A program made the position numbers and the translations under genes. Below, in pieces: positions 26,420 to 34,373 of a stretch of DNA of 64,000 bases; within the stretch, counting starts at the first letter, position 1, and each line of letters begins with the position of its first letter. Where the stretch lies: positions 8,184,001-8,248,000 of the forward strand of contig NC_013929.1 of the NCBI RefSeq assembly GCF_000091305.1. Reading direction: 5' to 3'. Origin of the DNA: Streptomyces scabiei 87.22. Its GTDB lineage: Bacteria; Actinomycetota; Actinomycetes; Streptomycetales; Streptomycetaceae. Under the pieces are notes generated by a model that saw nothing but the letters and a program-made list of their open reading frames with translations, was not told the origin of the DNA and ran no database searches.

Positions 26420-27633
26420 CCGCCAACGAGGAGCTGACCCAGCGGTGGCGCGGGTCGCTCATGGACAACTACGGCACCCCGAAGCTCTCGCTCGTCCGCG
26501 GCGCCGGCAGCAAGGTGTGGGACGCCGACGGCACGGAGTACGTCGACTACGTCGGCGGGATCGCGGTCAACGCGCTCGGCCACGGCCACCCGGCCGTCGT
26601 CGAGGCCGTCAGCACCCAGATCGCCTCCCTCGGCCATGTCTCCAACCTGTTCGTCGCCGAACCGCCGGTCGCCCTGGCCGAACGGCTCCTCGAACTCTTC
26701 GGCCGCGACGGCAAGGTCTTCTTCTGCAACTCGGGCGCCGAGGCCAACGAGGCCGCCTTCAAGATCGGCCGGCTCACCGGGCGGACCCACATGGTCGCGA
26801 CCGAGGGCGGCTTCCACGGCCGCACCATGGGCGCGCTCGCCCTGACCGGCCAGCCCGGCAAACAGACCGGCTTCCACCCGCTGCCCGGCGACGTCACCCA
26901 CGTCCCGTTCGGCGACGCGCAGGCTCTGGCCGCCGCCGTCACCGAGGACACGGCCCTCGTCATCATCGAGCCCGTGCAGGGCGAGAAGGGCGTGGTGGTC
27001 CCGCCGGCCGGCTATCTGAAGGCGGCGCGGGCCATCACGGCCGCGGCCGGCTCGCTGCTCGTCCTCGACGAGGTGCAGACCGGCGTCGGCCGGACCGGGC
27101 ACTGGTTCGAGTACCAGGCGCACGAGGGCGTCCTGCCGGACGTCGTCACCCTCGCCAAGGGCCTCGGCGGCGGACTGCCCATCGGCGCGACCGTCGCCTT
27201 CGGGCGGGCCGCCGAGCTGCTCCGGCCCGGACAGCACGGCACCACCTTCGGCGGCAACCCGGTCGCCTGCGCCGCCGGACTCGCCGTCCTGGAGACCATC
27301 CGGGCGGAGGGGCTGCTGGAGAACGTCAAGCGGCAGGGCGAGAAGCTGCGCGAGGGGATCGAGTCGCTCGGGGACCCGATGATCGACCACGTCCGTGGCG
27401 CGGGCCTGCTGCTGGGTATCGTGCTCACCGAGCCGCTCGCGCCACTGGCGCAACAGGCCGCACAGGACGCCGGTTTCCTGGTGAACGCGCCCGCACCCGA
27501 TGTCGTGAGGCTGATGCCCGCGCTCAATGTCGCGGACGCGGAGGTGGACGCCCTCCTCCGGGCACTGCCCGGCATCCTCGACGCGGCACGGGCGGCTCAT
27601 GAAGCCAGCGGGGACGGACGAGCCGGAGAATGA
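26416..27633 (+). CDS. argD: Acetylornithine aminotransferase
   Basis: 405 aa. PLP-dependent class III aminotransferase making N-acetylornithine with glutamate as donor. Motifs: VFFCNSGAEANEAAFKIGR (phosphate binding), LVLDEVQTGVGRTG, and the PLP lysine in TLAKGLGGGLPIGA. Overlaps argB by 4 bases. The last 10 residues overlap the argR upstream region but not argR itself, which starts 7 bases after the stop. Confidence 0.97.
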   Translation: MTANEELTQRWRGSLMDNYGTPKLSLVRGAGSKVWDADGTEYVDYVGGIAVNALGHGHPAVVEAVSTQIASLGHVSNLFVAEPPVALAERLLELFGRDGKVFFCNSGAEANEAAFKIGRLTGRTHMVATEGGFHGRTMGALALTGQPGKQTGFHPLPGDVTHVPFGDAQALAAAVTEDTALVIIEPVQGEKGVVVPPAGYLKAARAITAAAGSLLVLDEVQTGVGRTGHWFEYQAHEGVLPDVVTLAKGLGGGLPIGATVAFGRAAELLRPGQHGTTFGGNPVACAAGLAVLETIRAEGLLENVKRQGEKLREGIESLGDPMIDHVRGAGLLLGIVLTEPLAPLAQQAAQDAGFLVNAPAPDVVRLMPALNVADAEVDALLRALPGILDAARAAHEASGDGRAGE

Positions 27634-27640
27634 GACGACG

Positions 27641-28177
27641 ATGAGCCAGGCGCAGGAGCACGACCAGGCGGGGCCCGCCGTGCCGCAGACCCGCACCGCA
27701 CGCCACCGGCGGATCGTGGACATCCTCAACCGGCAACCCGTGCGGTCGCAGAGCCAGTTGGCGAAGCTGCTGTCCGACGACGGGCTGAGCGTCACCCAGG
27801 CGACGCTCAGCCGGGACCTGGACGAGCTGAACGCGGTGAAGATCCGCAACACCGACGGCGACCTGATCTACGCGGTGCCGAGCGAGGGGGGATTCCGGAC
27901 CCCTCGGGCGCCGCTCGGGGGGTCGGCGAAGGAGGAGCGGATGCGGCGGCTCTCCGCGGAGCTGCTGATCTCCGCCGAGGCCTCGGCGAACCTGGTGGTG
28001 CTGCGGACACCGCCGGGCGCGGCCCAGTTCCTGGCCTCGGCCATCGACCAGGCCGAACTGCACGACATCCTGGGGACGATCGCGGGCGACGACACACTGA
28101 TGCTGATCAGCCGGGACCCCGTGGGCGGTCAGGCGCTGGCCGACCACCTGCTGAGGCTCGCCCAGAACGGACACTGA
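27641..28177 (+). CDS. argR: Arginine repressor
   Basis: 178 aa from ATG 27641. N-terminal winged helix (RHRRIVDILNRQPVRSQSQL, TQATLSRDLDELNAVKI) with the conserved SRD of ArgR; the C-terminal oligomerisation/arginine-binding domain contains LGTIAGDDTLMLISRD. With arginine it binds ARG boxes such as those before argC (23255-23283) and argH (34305-34320). As the last gene of the operon it represses its own synthesis. Confidence 0.97.
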   Translation: MSQAQEHDQAGPAVPQTRTARHRRIVDILNRQPVRSQSQLAKLLSDDGLSVTQATLSRDLDELNAVKIRNTDGDLIYAVPSEGGFRTPRAPLGGSAKEERMRRLSAELLISAEASANLVVLRTPPGAAQFLASAIDQAELHDILGTIAGDDTLMLISRDPVGGQALADHLLRLAQNGH

Positions 28178-28255
28178 GGCCCGCGCCGGGGGGCGGGGCG
28201 GCTACGGGGAGGCGGGTTCGCGAGGGGACGCCGGGTGCGGGTGGCGCACGGCCGG

Positions 28256-28279
28256 TCGCGCAGTTCCCCGCGCCCCTTT
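28256..28279 (-). repeat. Interspersed GC-rich repeat, reverse copy
   Basis: TCGCGCAGTTCCCCGCGCCC is the reverse complement of the copy at 73-94. The surrounding 28178-28440 gap between argR and the convergent apbE holds nothing else recognisable. Confidence 0.75.
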
Positions 28280-28440
28280 GGCGGCCCGCGGTTTCCCGTG
28301 TCCCCGCCCACCCGTGCCGCCGGGCCGACGGGGCATCTTCCGCTCGGCGAGGCCGGGAGTGAGGGAAGGCGGGCGCGGCACCCCGTGAGCGCCGGTGAGC
28401 GAAGCCCGGCCGGCGTCGGCCCGGCCCGGTGCCTCCCCGC

Positions 28441-29235
28441 TCAGCCCAGCCGCGCGGCCAGCCCGCCCGTGCAGCGGACCTCGTCGCCCGCCGTGATCAG
28501 CAGGGCCTCGGTGTCCTCCAGTGACTCCAGCCACGCCAGGCCCTCGCGGGAGCCCATGGCGAAGGCGGCCGTGGCCCAGCAGTCGGCCCAGGTGAGGCCG
28601 GGCGCCACCACCGTCACCGAGACCAGGTCGGTCACCGCGGACTTCCTGGTGCGGGGGTCGACGATGTGTGCGCCCCGTTCGGCCGTGCCGGACGTGGCCA
28701 CCGCCAGCCGGTCCGCCCCGGCGGCGGTGACGACGGCCGCGAGCCCCCCGGGCCGCAGCGGGTCCGCCACGCCGACGCGCCACGGCCGCTCCGGGCCGGG
28801 GACGCCGTACAACTGGACGTCACCGCCCCCGTTCACGTTCACCCCGGTCGCGCCGGCGTCGACCAGCAGCCGGGCCGCCCGTTCGGTGGCCCACCCCTTC
28901 ACCAGCCCGGTCGGGTCGAAGCGGCCCTCGTACGTGGCGCTGAACCAGCCACCGCTCGACCGCTCGGCCTCGGCGCACAGGTCGAGCACCTCGCCGACCT
29001 CGGGAGCGCACTCCTCGATCGTCACCTCGCCCCGCGCGAGCCGGGAGATCTGGCTGTCCTCGCGGTAGGTGCTGAACACCTCGTTCACGGCGTGGAGCCC
29101 GGCCACCGCCTCGTCCAGCGCCGCCCTGACCGCGGCGGGCTCGCCTCCCCGCACGTCGAACGAGAAGACGGTGCCCATGACCTCCTCGACGTGCCGCAGC
29201 GGGGCGGGCGCGGGGGCTCCGACGGGTTCGCTCAT
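28441..29235 (-). CDS. apbE: FAD:protein FMN transferase
   Basis: 264 aa from ATG 29235. ApbE transfers the FMN part of FAD onto a Thr/Ser of FMN-binding domains, using Mg2+. Family motifs: EEVMGTVFSFDV, DSQISRLARGE, FDPTGLVKGWATERAA, GVNVNGGGDVQLYG, ATSGTAERGAHIVDPRTR and GLTWADCWATAAFAMG. No signal peptide or lipobox is seen, so this copy looks cytosolic. Its ATG is 4 bases after the stop of the triple FMN-binding protein, its obvious substrate. Confidence 0.95.
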   Translation of the reverse strand: MSEPVGAPAPAPLRHVEEVMGTVFSFDVRGGEPAAVRAALDEAVAGLHAVNEVFSTYREDSQISRLARGEVTIEECAPEVGEVLDLCAEAERSSGGWFSATYEGRFDPTGLVKGWATERAARLLVDAGATGVNVNGGGDVQLYGVPGPERPWRVGVADPLRPGGLAAVVTAAGADRLAVATSGTAERGAHIVDPRTRKSAVTDLVSVTVVAPGLTWADCWATAAFAMGSREGLAWLESLEDTEALLITAGDEVRCTGGLAARLG

Positions 29236-29239
29236 GGGG

Positions 29240-30322
29240 TCATCCTGCCTGGTCCAGTGCGGACTGGAGGGACTCCTTGTAGCCGCCGCTGGTGTACGTG
29301 GCGCCGGAGACGGCGTCGATGTCGGCGCTCCCCGCCGAGACGGCGTTCTTGTTGAGCTGCGGGATGGCGGTGCCGCTGATCTGGGTGGAACGGCCGCCGG
29401 TGGGCTGCTGCAGCGCCTCGGCGTTCGTGATCCGGCCGTCGGTGACCGTGACCCGGACCTGGACCGGCCCGTAGTCCGTCTTGACGGCGGAGCCCGTGAG
29501 CACCTGCGTGCCCGTCACCTGCCCGGCCCCGGACTTGTCGGCGTCGCCGCCCCCGTCCTGCGCCTTGCCGCCCGCCTCGACCTCGCCGCCGCCCGAGTCC
29601 TGCGCCTTGCCGGCCTGGTCGAGGGCGGACTGGAGGGACTCCTTGTAGCCGGCGCTGGTGTAGGTGGCGCCGGAGACGGCGTCGATGTCGGCGCTGCCCG
29701 CCGCCACGGCCGCCTGGTTCAGCTTCGGCACCGAGTCGCCGGTGATCTGCGTGGAGCGGCCGCCGCTCGGCGCCTGTACGGCCTCGGCCTTGGTGATCTT
29801 GCCGCCGCTGACCGTGACCCGGACCTGGACCGGCCCGTAGTCGGTCTGGACGGTCGTCCCCGTGAGCACCTGGGCGCCCGAGTCCTGCGCCTTGCCTGCC
29901 TGGTCCAGGGCGGACTGGAGGGACTCCTTGTAGCCGGCGCTGGTGTAGGTGGCACCCGAGACGGCGTCGATGTCGGCGCTGCTCGCCGTCATCGCCGCCT
30001 GGTTCAGCTTGGGGATGGCGTCGCCGCTGATCTGGGTGGAACGGCCGCCGCTGGGCTGCTGCACCGCCTCGGCCTTGGTGATCTTGCCGCCGTCGACGGT
30101 GATCCGGACCTGGACGGGGCCGTACTCGGTGTCGACGGCGGAACCCGTCAGGGTCTGCGCGCCCGCCGCCACCCCGCCCTGCGCCGAAGGGACGCCCCCG
30201 GCCGCGCCTGCCTGTACCGACCCGGCGTCCGAGGCCGGCTTCAGCGACAGCAGCAGCACGATGCCGGACACGGTGGCGGCGGTGGCGAGCAGGGTCCGCC
30301 GGATGGGGTGGCTCTTCTTCAT
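29240..30322 (-). CDS. Exported protein with three FMN-binding domains
   Basis: 360 aa. The N-terminus HPIRRTLLATAATVSGIVLL combines a twin-arginine-like pair with a hydrophobic core, so it is exported or anchored, possibly by Tat. Three FMN_bind domains follow at about residues 57-143, 151-239 and 273-360. Each has VDTEYGPVQVRI/VQTDYGPVQVRV and the flavinylation motif DAVSGATYTS; the predicted FMN-linked threonines are Thr125, Thr220 and Thr342. Domains 1 and 2 are nearly identical and joined by GKAQDSG linkers. It should carry three covalent FMNs outside the membrane, passing electrons. Between the oxidoreductase and apbE in one minus-strand group. Confidence 0.93.
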   Translation of the reverse strand: MKKSHPIRRTLLATAATVSGIVLLLSLKPASDAGSVQAGAAGGVPSAQGGVAAGAQTLTGSAVDTEYGPVQVRITVDGGKITKAEAVQQPSGGRSTQISGDAIPKLNQAAMTASSADIDAVSGATYTSAGYKESLQSALDQAGKAQDSGAQVLTGTTVQTDYGPVQVRVTVSGGKITKAEAVQAPSGGRSTQITGDSVPKLNQAAVAAGSADIDAVSGATYTSAGYKESLQSALDQAGKAQDSGGGEVEAGGKAQDGGGDADKSGAGQVTGTQVLTGSAVKTDYGPVQVRVTVTDGRITNAEALQQPTGGRSTQISGTAIPQLNKNAVSAGSADIDAVSGATYTSGGYKESLQSALDQAG

Positions 30323-30449
30323 CGCTCCTTCAGCTCCTGAGGTGTGAAGTCTCGCGGGGGAGACCCGTGGGGCGAACCCGTGGGGAAACCCATGGCCAGA
30401 AAGTCGGGGTGGGCAGATCCTGATGACCTGCCGCTGGGACGGTCCCCGG

Positions 30450-30480
30450 ACCTGGGCTGGTCCGGTCCGGGGTCGGACGG
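30450..30480 (-). terminator. GC-rich hairpin between reductase and FMN-binding gene
   Basis: GGTCCCCGGACC and GGTCCGGTCCGGGG around 30443-30477 can pair on the minus strand. It may attenuate rather than end transcription, since 30323-30529 separates two functionally linked genes. No other feature is seen in this gap. Confidence 0.4.
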
Positions 30481-30529
30481 CGGGGACGGACGGCCGGACG
30501 CGATCACGCCCTTCGGCCGGCCGACTCGC

Positions 30530-31909
30530 TCACATCTCGAACGACTCGTGGTGGATACGGCGGGTCGGGACACCCGCACCGCGCAGCGCCTCGTAGACGC
30601 CCTGCGCGAAGCCGGGCGGCCCGCACAGGAAGACGTCGTGGCTCTCGATGTCCGGGATCTTGCGGCGCAGCGAGTCCGGCGAGATGTCCGGGCGTTCGCC
30701 CTCCGGGCTGTTCACCGCGTACATCAGCCGCGCCCCGCGCTCCTCGGCGATCTGCGCCAGCTCGTCCCACAGGGCCAGGTCCTGGGTGCTGTTGGCCCGG
30801 TAGAGCAGCGTCAGGTCGCCGGCCGCGCCGGGCAGCGTCTCGAACAGGGCCCGCATCGGCGTGATGCCCACACCGCCGGCCACCAGCAGCACCTTGCCCT
30901 TGCTGCGCTTGCCGGCCGTGAGCGCCCCGTACGGGCCCTCAGCCCACACCCGGACACCGGGCTCCAGTTCGCGCAGGGCCGAGCTGTGGTCGCCGATCGC
31001 CTTGACCGTGATGCGCAGCATGTTCGGGCGGGGCGCCGCCGACAGCGAATACGGGTGCGAGCTGAACCGCATGCCCGGCGCGAGGAACCGCCAGCGGAAG
31101 AACTGCCCGGCCTCCGCTCCCATCCGGTGCAGCTTGCGTCCGCTCATCAGCACCGACACGATGCCGGGCGACTCCTCGATGACCGCCTCGACCCGCAGCC
31201 GGTGCTTCAGGTTCAGCTTGACCGGGGAGATGATCCGGTACCAGACGACCAGGGCGGTCACCGTGCCGTACAGCGCGTACCAGCCGGTCTTCGCCGCGGG
31301 GGTGGCGGCGAACTCGTTGCCGGTGGTGATCTGGTGCCAGAAGGTCAGGAACGTGGCCGCGTACGTCAGCAGGTGCGTGTGGTACCAGAGGTCGTACGGG
31401 ATCCGCTTGCGCACCGGGCCGATCGAGATGAGCCCGATGAACACCAGCAGACCGGTGCCGATGGCCGCCTTGCCCATGTCCGGCAGCTGGTTGATCGAGT
31501 CGATCGTCTGCTGCAGGATCGCGGTGTGGGTGAGGCCGGCCTGCAGGGCGTACCCGTACATCGTGAGGACGACGTGCGCGACGACCAGGCAGAGCGTGTA
31601 GCGGCCGGTCATCGCGTGCCAGCGGGCCACCCGGTCGGAGCCGACCCGCCGTTCCAGCGCGGGCACCCGGGCCATCTGGAGCACCACCAGGGCCATCAGG
31701 TAACCGGCGAGCAGGCCCGTGATCCGCCCGGCGTTCACCATCTTGCTGCCCTGGTCCGCGATGGACGCGGTGTTGTCCCACCACAGCCACACCACCGCCG
31801 CCGCGCCCGCCCAGAAGGCGATCAGCAGCGGGACGGCGGGAGAACGACGAGGTCGGATGCGGCGCATCGTCTGGCGGCGCGCGGCGCGACCTCCGGCGAT
31901 CGTGGACAC
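30530..31909 (-). CDS. Ferric-reductase-like transmembrane NAD(P)H oxidoreductase
   Basis: 459 aa from GTG 31909 with GGAGGA just upstream; a GTG/ATG further out (31945) or ATG MRRIRPRR further in are alternatives. About six membrane helices at residues 25-240. Histidines suited to haem ligation: RWHAMTGRYTL, LVVAHVVLTMYGY, YHTHLLTYAATFL, FWHQITTG. The C-terminal cytosolic half is a ferredoxin-reductase module: FAD-binding HPYSLSAAP, NAD-binding LLVAGGVGITPMRALFE, ending VFLCGPPGFAQGVYEALR. It would take electrons from NAD(P)H across the membrane; the next gene's exported flavins are the likely acceptors. Confidence 0.92.
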   Translation of the reverse strand: MSTIAGGRAARRQTMRRIRPRRSPAVPLLIAFWAGAAAVVWLWWDNTASIADQGSKMVNAGRITGLLAGYLMALVVLQMARVPALERRVGSDRVARWHAMTGRYTLCLVVAHVVLTMYGYALQAGLTHTAILQQTIDSINQLPDMGKAAIGTGLLVFIGLISIGPVRKRIPYDLWYHTHLLTYAATFLTFWHQITTGNEFAATPAAKTGWYALYGTVTALVVWYRIISPVKLNLKHRLRVEAVIEESPGIVSVLMSGRKLHRMGAEAGQFFRWRFLAPGMRFSSHPYSLSAAPRPNMLRITVKAIGDHSSALRELEPGVRVWAEGPYGALTAGKRSKGKVLLVAGGVGITPMRALFETLPGAAGDLTLLYRANSTQDLALWDELAQIAEERGARLMYAVNSPEGERPDISPDSLRRKIPDIESHDVFLCGPPGFAQGVYEALRGAGVPTRRIHHESFEM

Positions 31910-32058
31910 GGTTCCTCCGTGGTGGGCTGGACCCTTGGCCCACACGTACGTGCAGGGAGTGCCGTGTGTTCAACCGCGTGAACAACTCGCCGCGCGGCAG
32001 GACCGGTGGCGCGGGGACGGCCGCGCCACCCGCGTGCCGCCCGCGCGTCGGACCAGCC

Positions 32059-32646
32059 TCAGCCGCCGGAGGGCGGCAGGGGCAGCGGCAGCCCGGGAAG
32101 GCCGTCCAGGCTGGTGGCTATGTGCTCCTTGGAGCCGAAGTAGGCGCTGAGCGAGTCGTCGTCCTCGCGCGCGAAGCGCCTGCCGTGCAGGTCGCGGTCC
32201 TCCTCGTACGCCATGAACGGCACGGCGTAGCCGCAGCTGTCGCGGATGCGCTCGGCCCGGACCACGATGACGGCGCGCAGGCCGTGCTGAGCGGGGTCGA
32301 TGCCGGGGAAGCGGGCCAGGAGCCCGGCGAAGCGCGGATCGTCGCGGAAGACGGCCTCCCCGGTGCCGTGCACCCGCACGATGGTGGGCGGGCCCTGGAA
32401 GGCGCACCACATGAGGGTGATCCGGCCGTTCTCGCGCAGGTGGGCGATCGTCTCCGCGTTGGACCCCGCGAAGTCCAGATAGGCGACGGTGAGTTCGTCG
32501 AGGACCACGAACGAACCGCGCAGGCCCTTGGGGGAGAGGTTGACCGTGCCGTCGGCCGACAGGGGCGCCGAGGCGGTGAAGAAGAGGGGCTGGGCCTCGA
32601 TGAAGGTACGGAGGCGGCCGTCGATGCGCTCGTAAGTCTTTCCCAT
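32059..32646 (-). CDS. Pyridoxamine 5'-phosphate oxidase-like flavoprotein
   Basis: 195 aa: YERIDGRLRTFIEAQPLFFTASAP, NLSPKGLRGSFVVLDELTVAYLDFAGS, RITLMWCAFQGPPTIVRVHG. This is the PNPOx-like split barrel, which binds FMN or F420. Cytosolic. It is 150 bp upstream of the transmembrane oxidoreductase on the same strand and may belong to the same flavin group, though this gap is large enough for a separate promoter. TTAGACA occurs twice upstream (near 32648 and 32680), a possible operator. Confidence 0.88.
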   Translation of the reverse strand: MGKTYERIDGRLRTFIEAQPLFFTASAPLSADGTVNLSPKGLRGSFVVLDELTVAYLDFAGSNAETIAHLRENGRITLMWCAFQGPPTIVRVHGTGEAVFRDDPRFAGLLARFPGIDPAQHGLRAVIVVRAERIRDSCGYAVPFMAYEEDRDLHGRRFAREDDDSLSAYFGSKEHIATSLDGLPGLPLPLPPSGG

Positions 32647-32790
32647 GTCTAACGATTATTGACGGAAAAACTTCGCCTGTCTAAGGAATTCTTCGAGGGG
32701 TCGGCGCGAAGTCGGGGATGCGGACCGAGGGCGGGAAAGCGAATTCCGGGTGGTTCCCCTTGTGGGGATCCACCCGGAACCGGGTCTTCC

Positions 32791-32823
32791 GTGGCCGCCC
32801 CGGCCGGCGCGCGGGGCGGCCAC
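32791..32823 (-). terminator. Terminator of the secreted repeat-protein gene
   Basis: GTGGCCGCCCC (32791-32801) and GGGGCGGCCAC (32813-32823) form a perfect 11-bp stem, 57 bp beyond the stop codon at 32881. Confidence 0.7.
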
Positions 32824-32880
32824 GGCCCCTGCCGCCCCCCGATCAGGGGCGCAGGAGGTCACTCCGGCCGAGCCGGAGGA

Positions 32881-34167
32881 CTACTGGTTGAGCTGGCAGG
32901 GGGCGAGCTTCTCCAGGCCCTCGGGCTTGGCGGCGGCGCGGCCGATGGCGGTCTCGATGCGGTTCAGCGCGGCGACGCGCTTGTCCTCCAGCGGGCCGAG
33001 GATGGCGTTGTTGACGAAGTTCGCGCCGCCCTGGCCGACGGTGTCGACGAGGCGCTTGTTGGCTTCCTGGATCTGGGTGTCGAGGAGGGCGAGGTTGCGG
33101 TCGACCTCGGCCTGGGCGGAGGCGGGGATGGCCGGGAGGCTGCCCTCGACGGCCGGGCAGGAGATGGTGCCCGGGGCACCCGCGTTGTTCTCGGCACCCG
33201 CGTTGCCCGCGTTACCGGCGTTGCCCGCGTCCTCGCCCGCACCGGCCTCGGTGCCGGCTCCGGCCTCCTCGCCCGCCTGGTCACCGGCGCCGGCCTGGTC
33301 ACCGGCGCCGGCGGCGCCGCCCTGGTTGAGCTGGCAGGGGGCGAGCTTCTCCAGGCCTTCGGGCTTGGCGGCGGCGCGGCCGATGGCGGTCTCGATGCGG
33401 TTCAGCGTCGCGACGCGCTTGTCCTCCAGCGGGCCGAGGATGGCGTTGTTGACGAAGTTCGCGCCGCCCTGGCCGACGGTGTCGACGAGGCGCTTGTTGG
33501 CTTCCTGGATCTGGGTGTCGAGGAGGGCGAGGTTGCGGTCGACCTCGGCCTGGGCGGAGGCGGGGATGGCCGGGAGGCTGCCCTCGACGGCCGGGCAGGA
33601 GATGGTGCCCGGGGCACCCGCTTCGTTCCCGGCGCCGGCGTTGCCCGCTCCGGCCCCGGCGTCCGCACCCGCACCCGCTCCGGCACCGGCGCCCGCCTGG
33701 TCACCGGCGCCGGCGGCGCCGCCCTGGTTGAGCTGGCAGGGGGCGAGCTTCTCCAGGCCCTCGGGCTTGGCGGCGGCGCGGCCGATGGCGGTCTCGATGC
33801 GGTTCAGCGCGGCGACGCGCTTGTCCTCCAGCGGGCCGAGGATGGCGTTCTGGACGAAGTTCGCACCACCCTGGCCGACCGTGTCGACGAGGCGCTTGTT
33901 GGCCTCCTGGATCTGCGTCTGCAGTAGGGCCAGGTTGCTGTCGACCTCGGCCTGCGCGGAGGCGGGGATCGCCGGCAGGCTGCCCTCGACCGCCGGGCAG
34001 GAGATGGTGCCGGGGCCGGCGGCCCCTGCGGCGTCCTGCCCGTTGTTGTTGGCACCCTCACCGGCAAGAGCGGAACCCGCGATGACCGCTCCGGAGAGCA
34101 CGACCGCGGCGGCGCCGCCGATGATCCCTACGCGACGCTTGTTGTACTTCGGAAGAGCCCTGGACAT
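32881..34167 (-). CDS. Secreted protein with three near-identical two-Cys repeats
   Basis: 428 aa. Signal peptide KYNKRRVGIIGGAAAVVLSG...AGSALAG. Three domains of about 95 residues at roughly 54-148, 187-281 and 334-428, each running from TISCPAVEGSLPAIPASAQA to LEKLAPCQLNQ with one Cys near each end (probable disulphide) and a helical middle (DTQIQEANKRLVDTVGQGG). Linkers are Gly/Ala/Asp/Asn/Glu-rich (GAGDQAGAGAGAGAG). At DNA level the C-terminal two copies (from 32886 and 33326) differ by only a few bases, while the N-terminal copy (from 33728) is more diverged. Family and function not recognised. Divergent from argH. Confidence 0.88.
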   Translation of the reverse strand: MSRALPKYNKRRVGIIGGAAAVVLSGAVIAGSALAGEGANNNGQDAAGAAGPGTISCPAVEGSLPAIPASAQAEVDSNLALLQTQIQEANKRLVDTVGQGGANFVQNAILGPLEDKRVAALNRIETAIGRAAAKPEGLEKLAPCQLNQGGAAGAGDQAGAGAGAGAGADAGAGAGNAGAGNEAGAPGTISCPAVEGSLPAIPASAQAEVDRNLALLDTQIQEANKRLVDTVGQGGANFVNNAILGPLEDKRVATLNRIETAIGRAAAKPEGLEKLAPCQLNQGGAAGAGDQAGAGDQAGEEAGAGTEAGAGEDAGNAGNAGNAGAENNAGAPGTISCPAVEGSLPAIPASAQAEVDRNLALLDTQIQEANKRLVDTVGQGGANFVNNAILGPLEDKRVAALNRIETAIGRAAAKPEGLEKLAPCQLNQ

Positions 34168-34294
34168 GCGGATGCCTCACTCGAGTCGGGTGTGGTCGGT
34201 GTGAACTAACGCGGCGCCTGCGTTCGGTGAGAGTTACGAGCAAGCGGTTTCGTTTGTTCAAAGCTTTCTCCGCATCTCCCAAAGTTCTCTCAGA

Positions 34295-34323
34295 TTGACG
34301 ATTCATGCAGAGTTCTGCATACT
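34295..34323 (+). promoter_or_regulatory. argH promoter with ARG box
   Basis: TTGACG (34295-34300) and CATACT (34318-34323) are separated by 17 bases. The perfect dyad ATGCAGA-GT-TCTGCAT (34305-34320) fills the spacer and touches the -10; a further half-site TCATGCATGA follows at about 34323-34332. This is the pattern expected for ArgR repression. Confidence 0.82.
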
Positions 34324-34373
34324 CATGCATGACAGCGAACAGCGCAGTACGCGGAGATCGAGGAGCAACGCGA

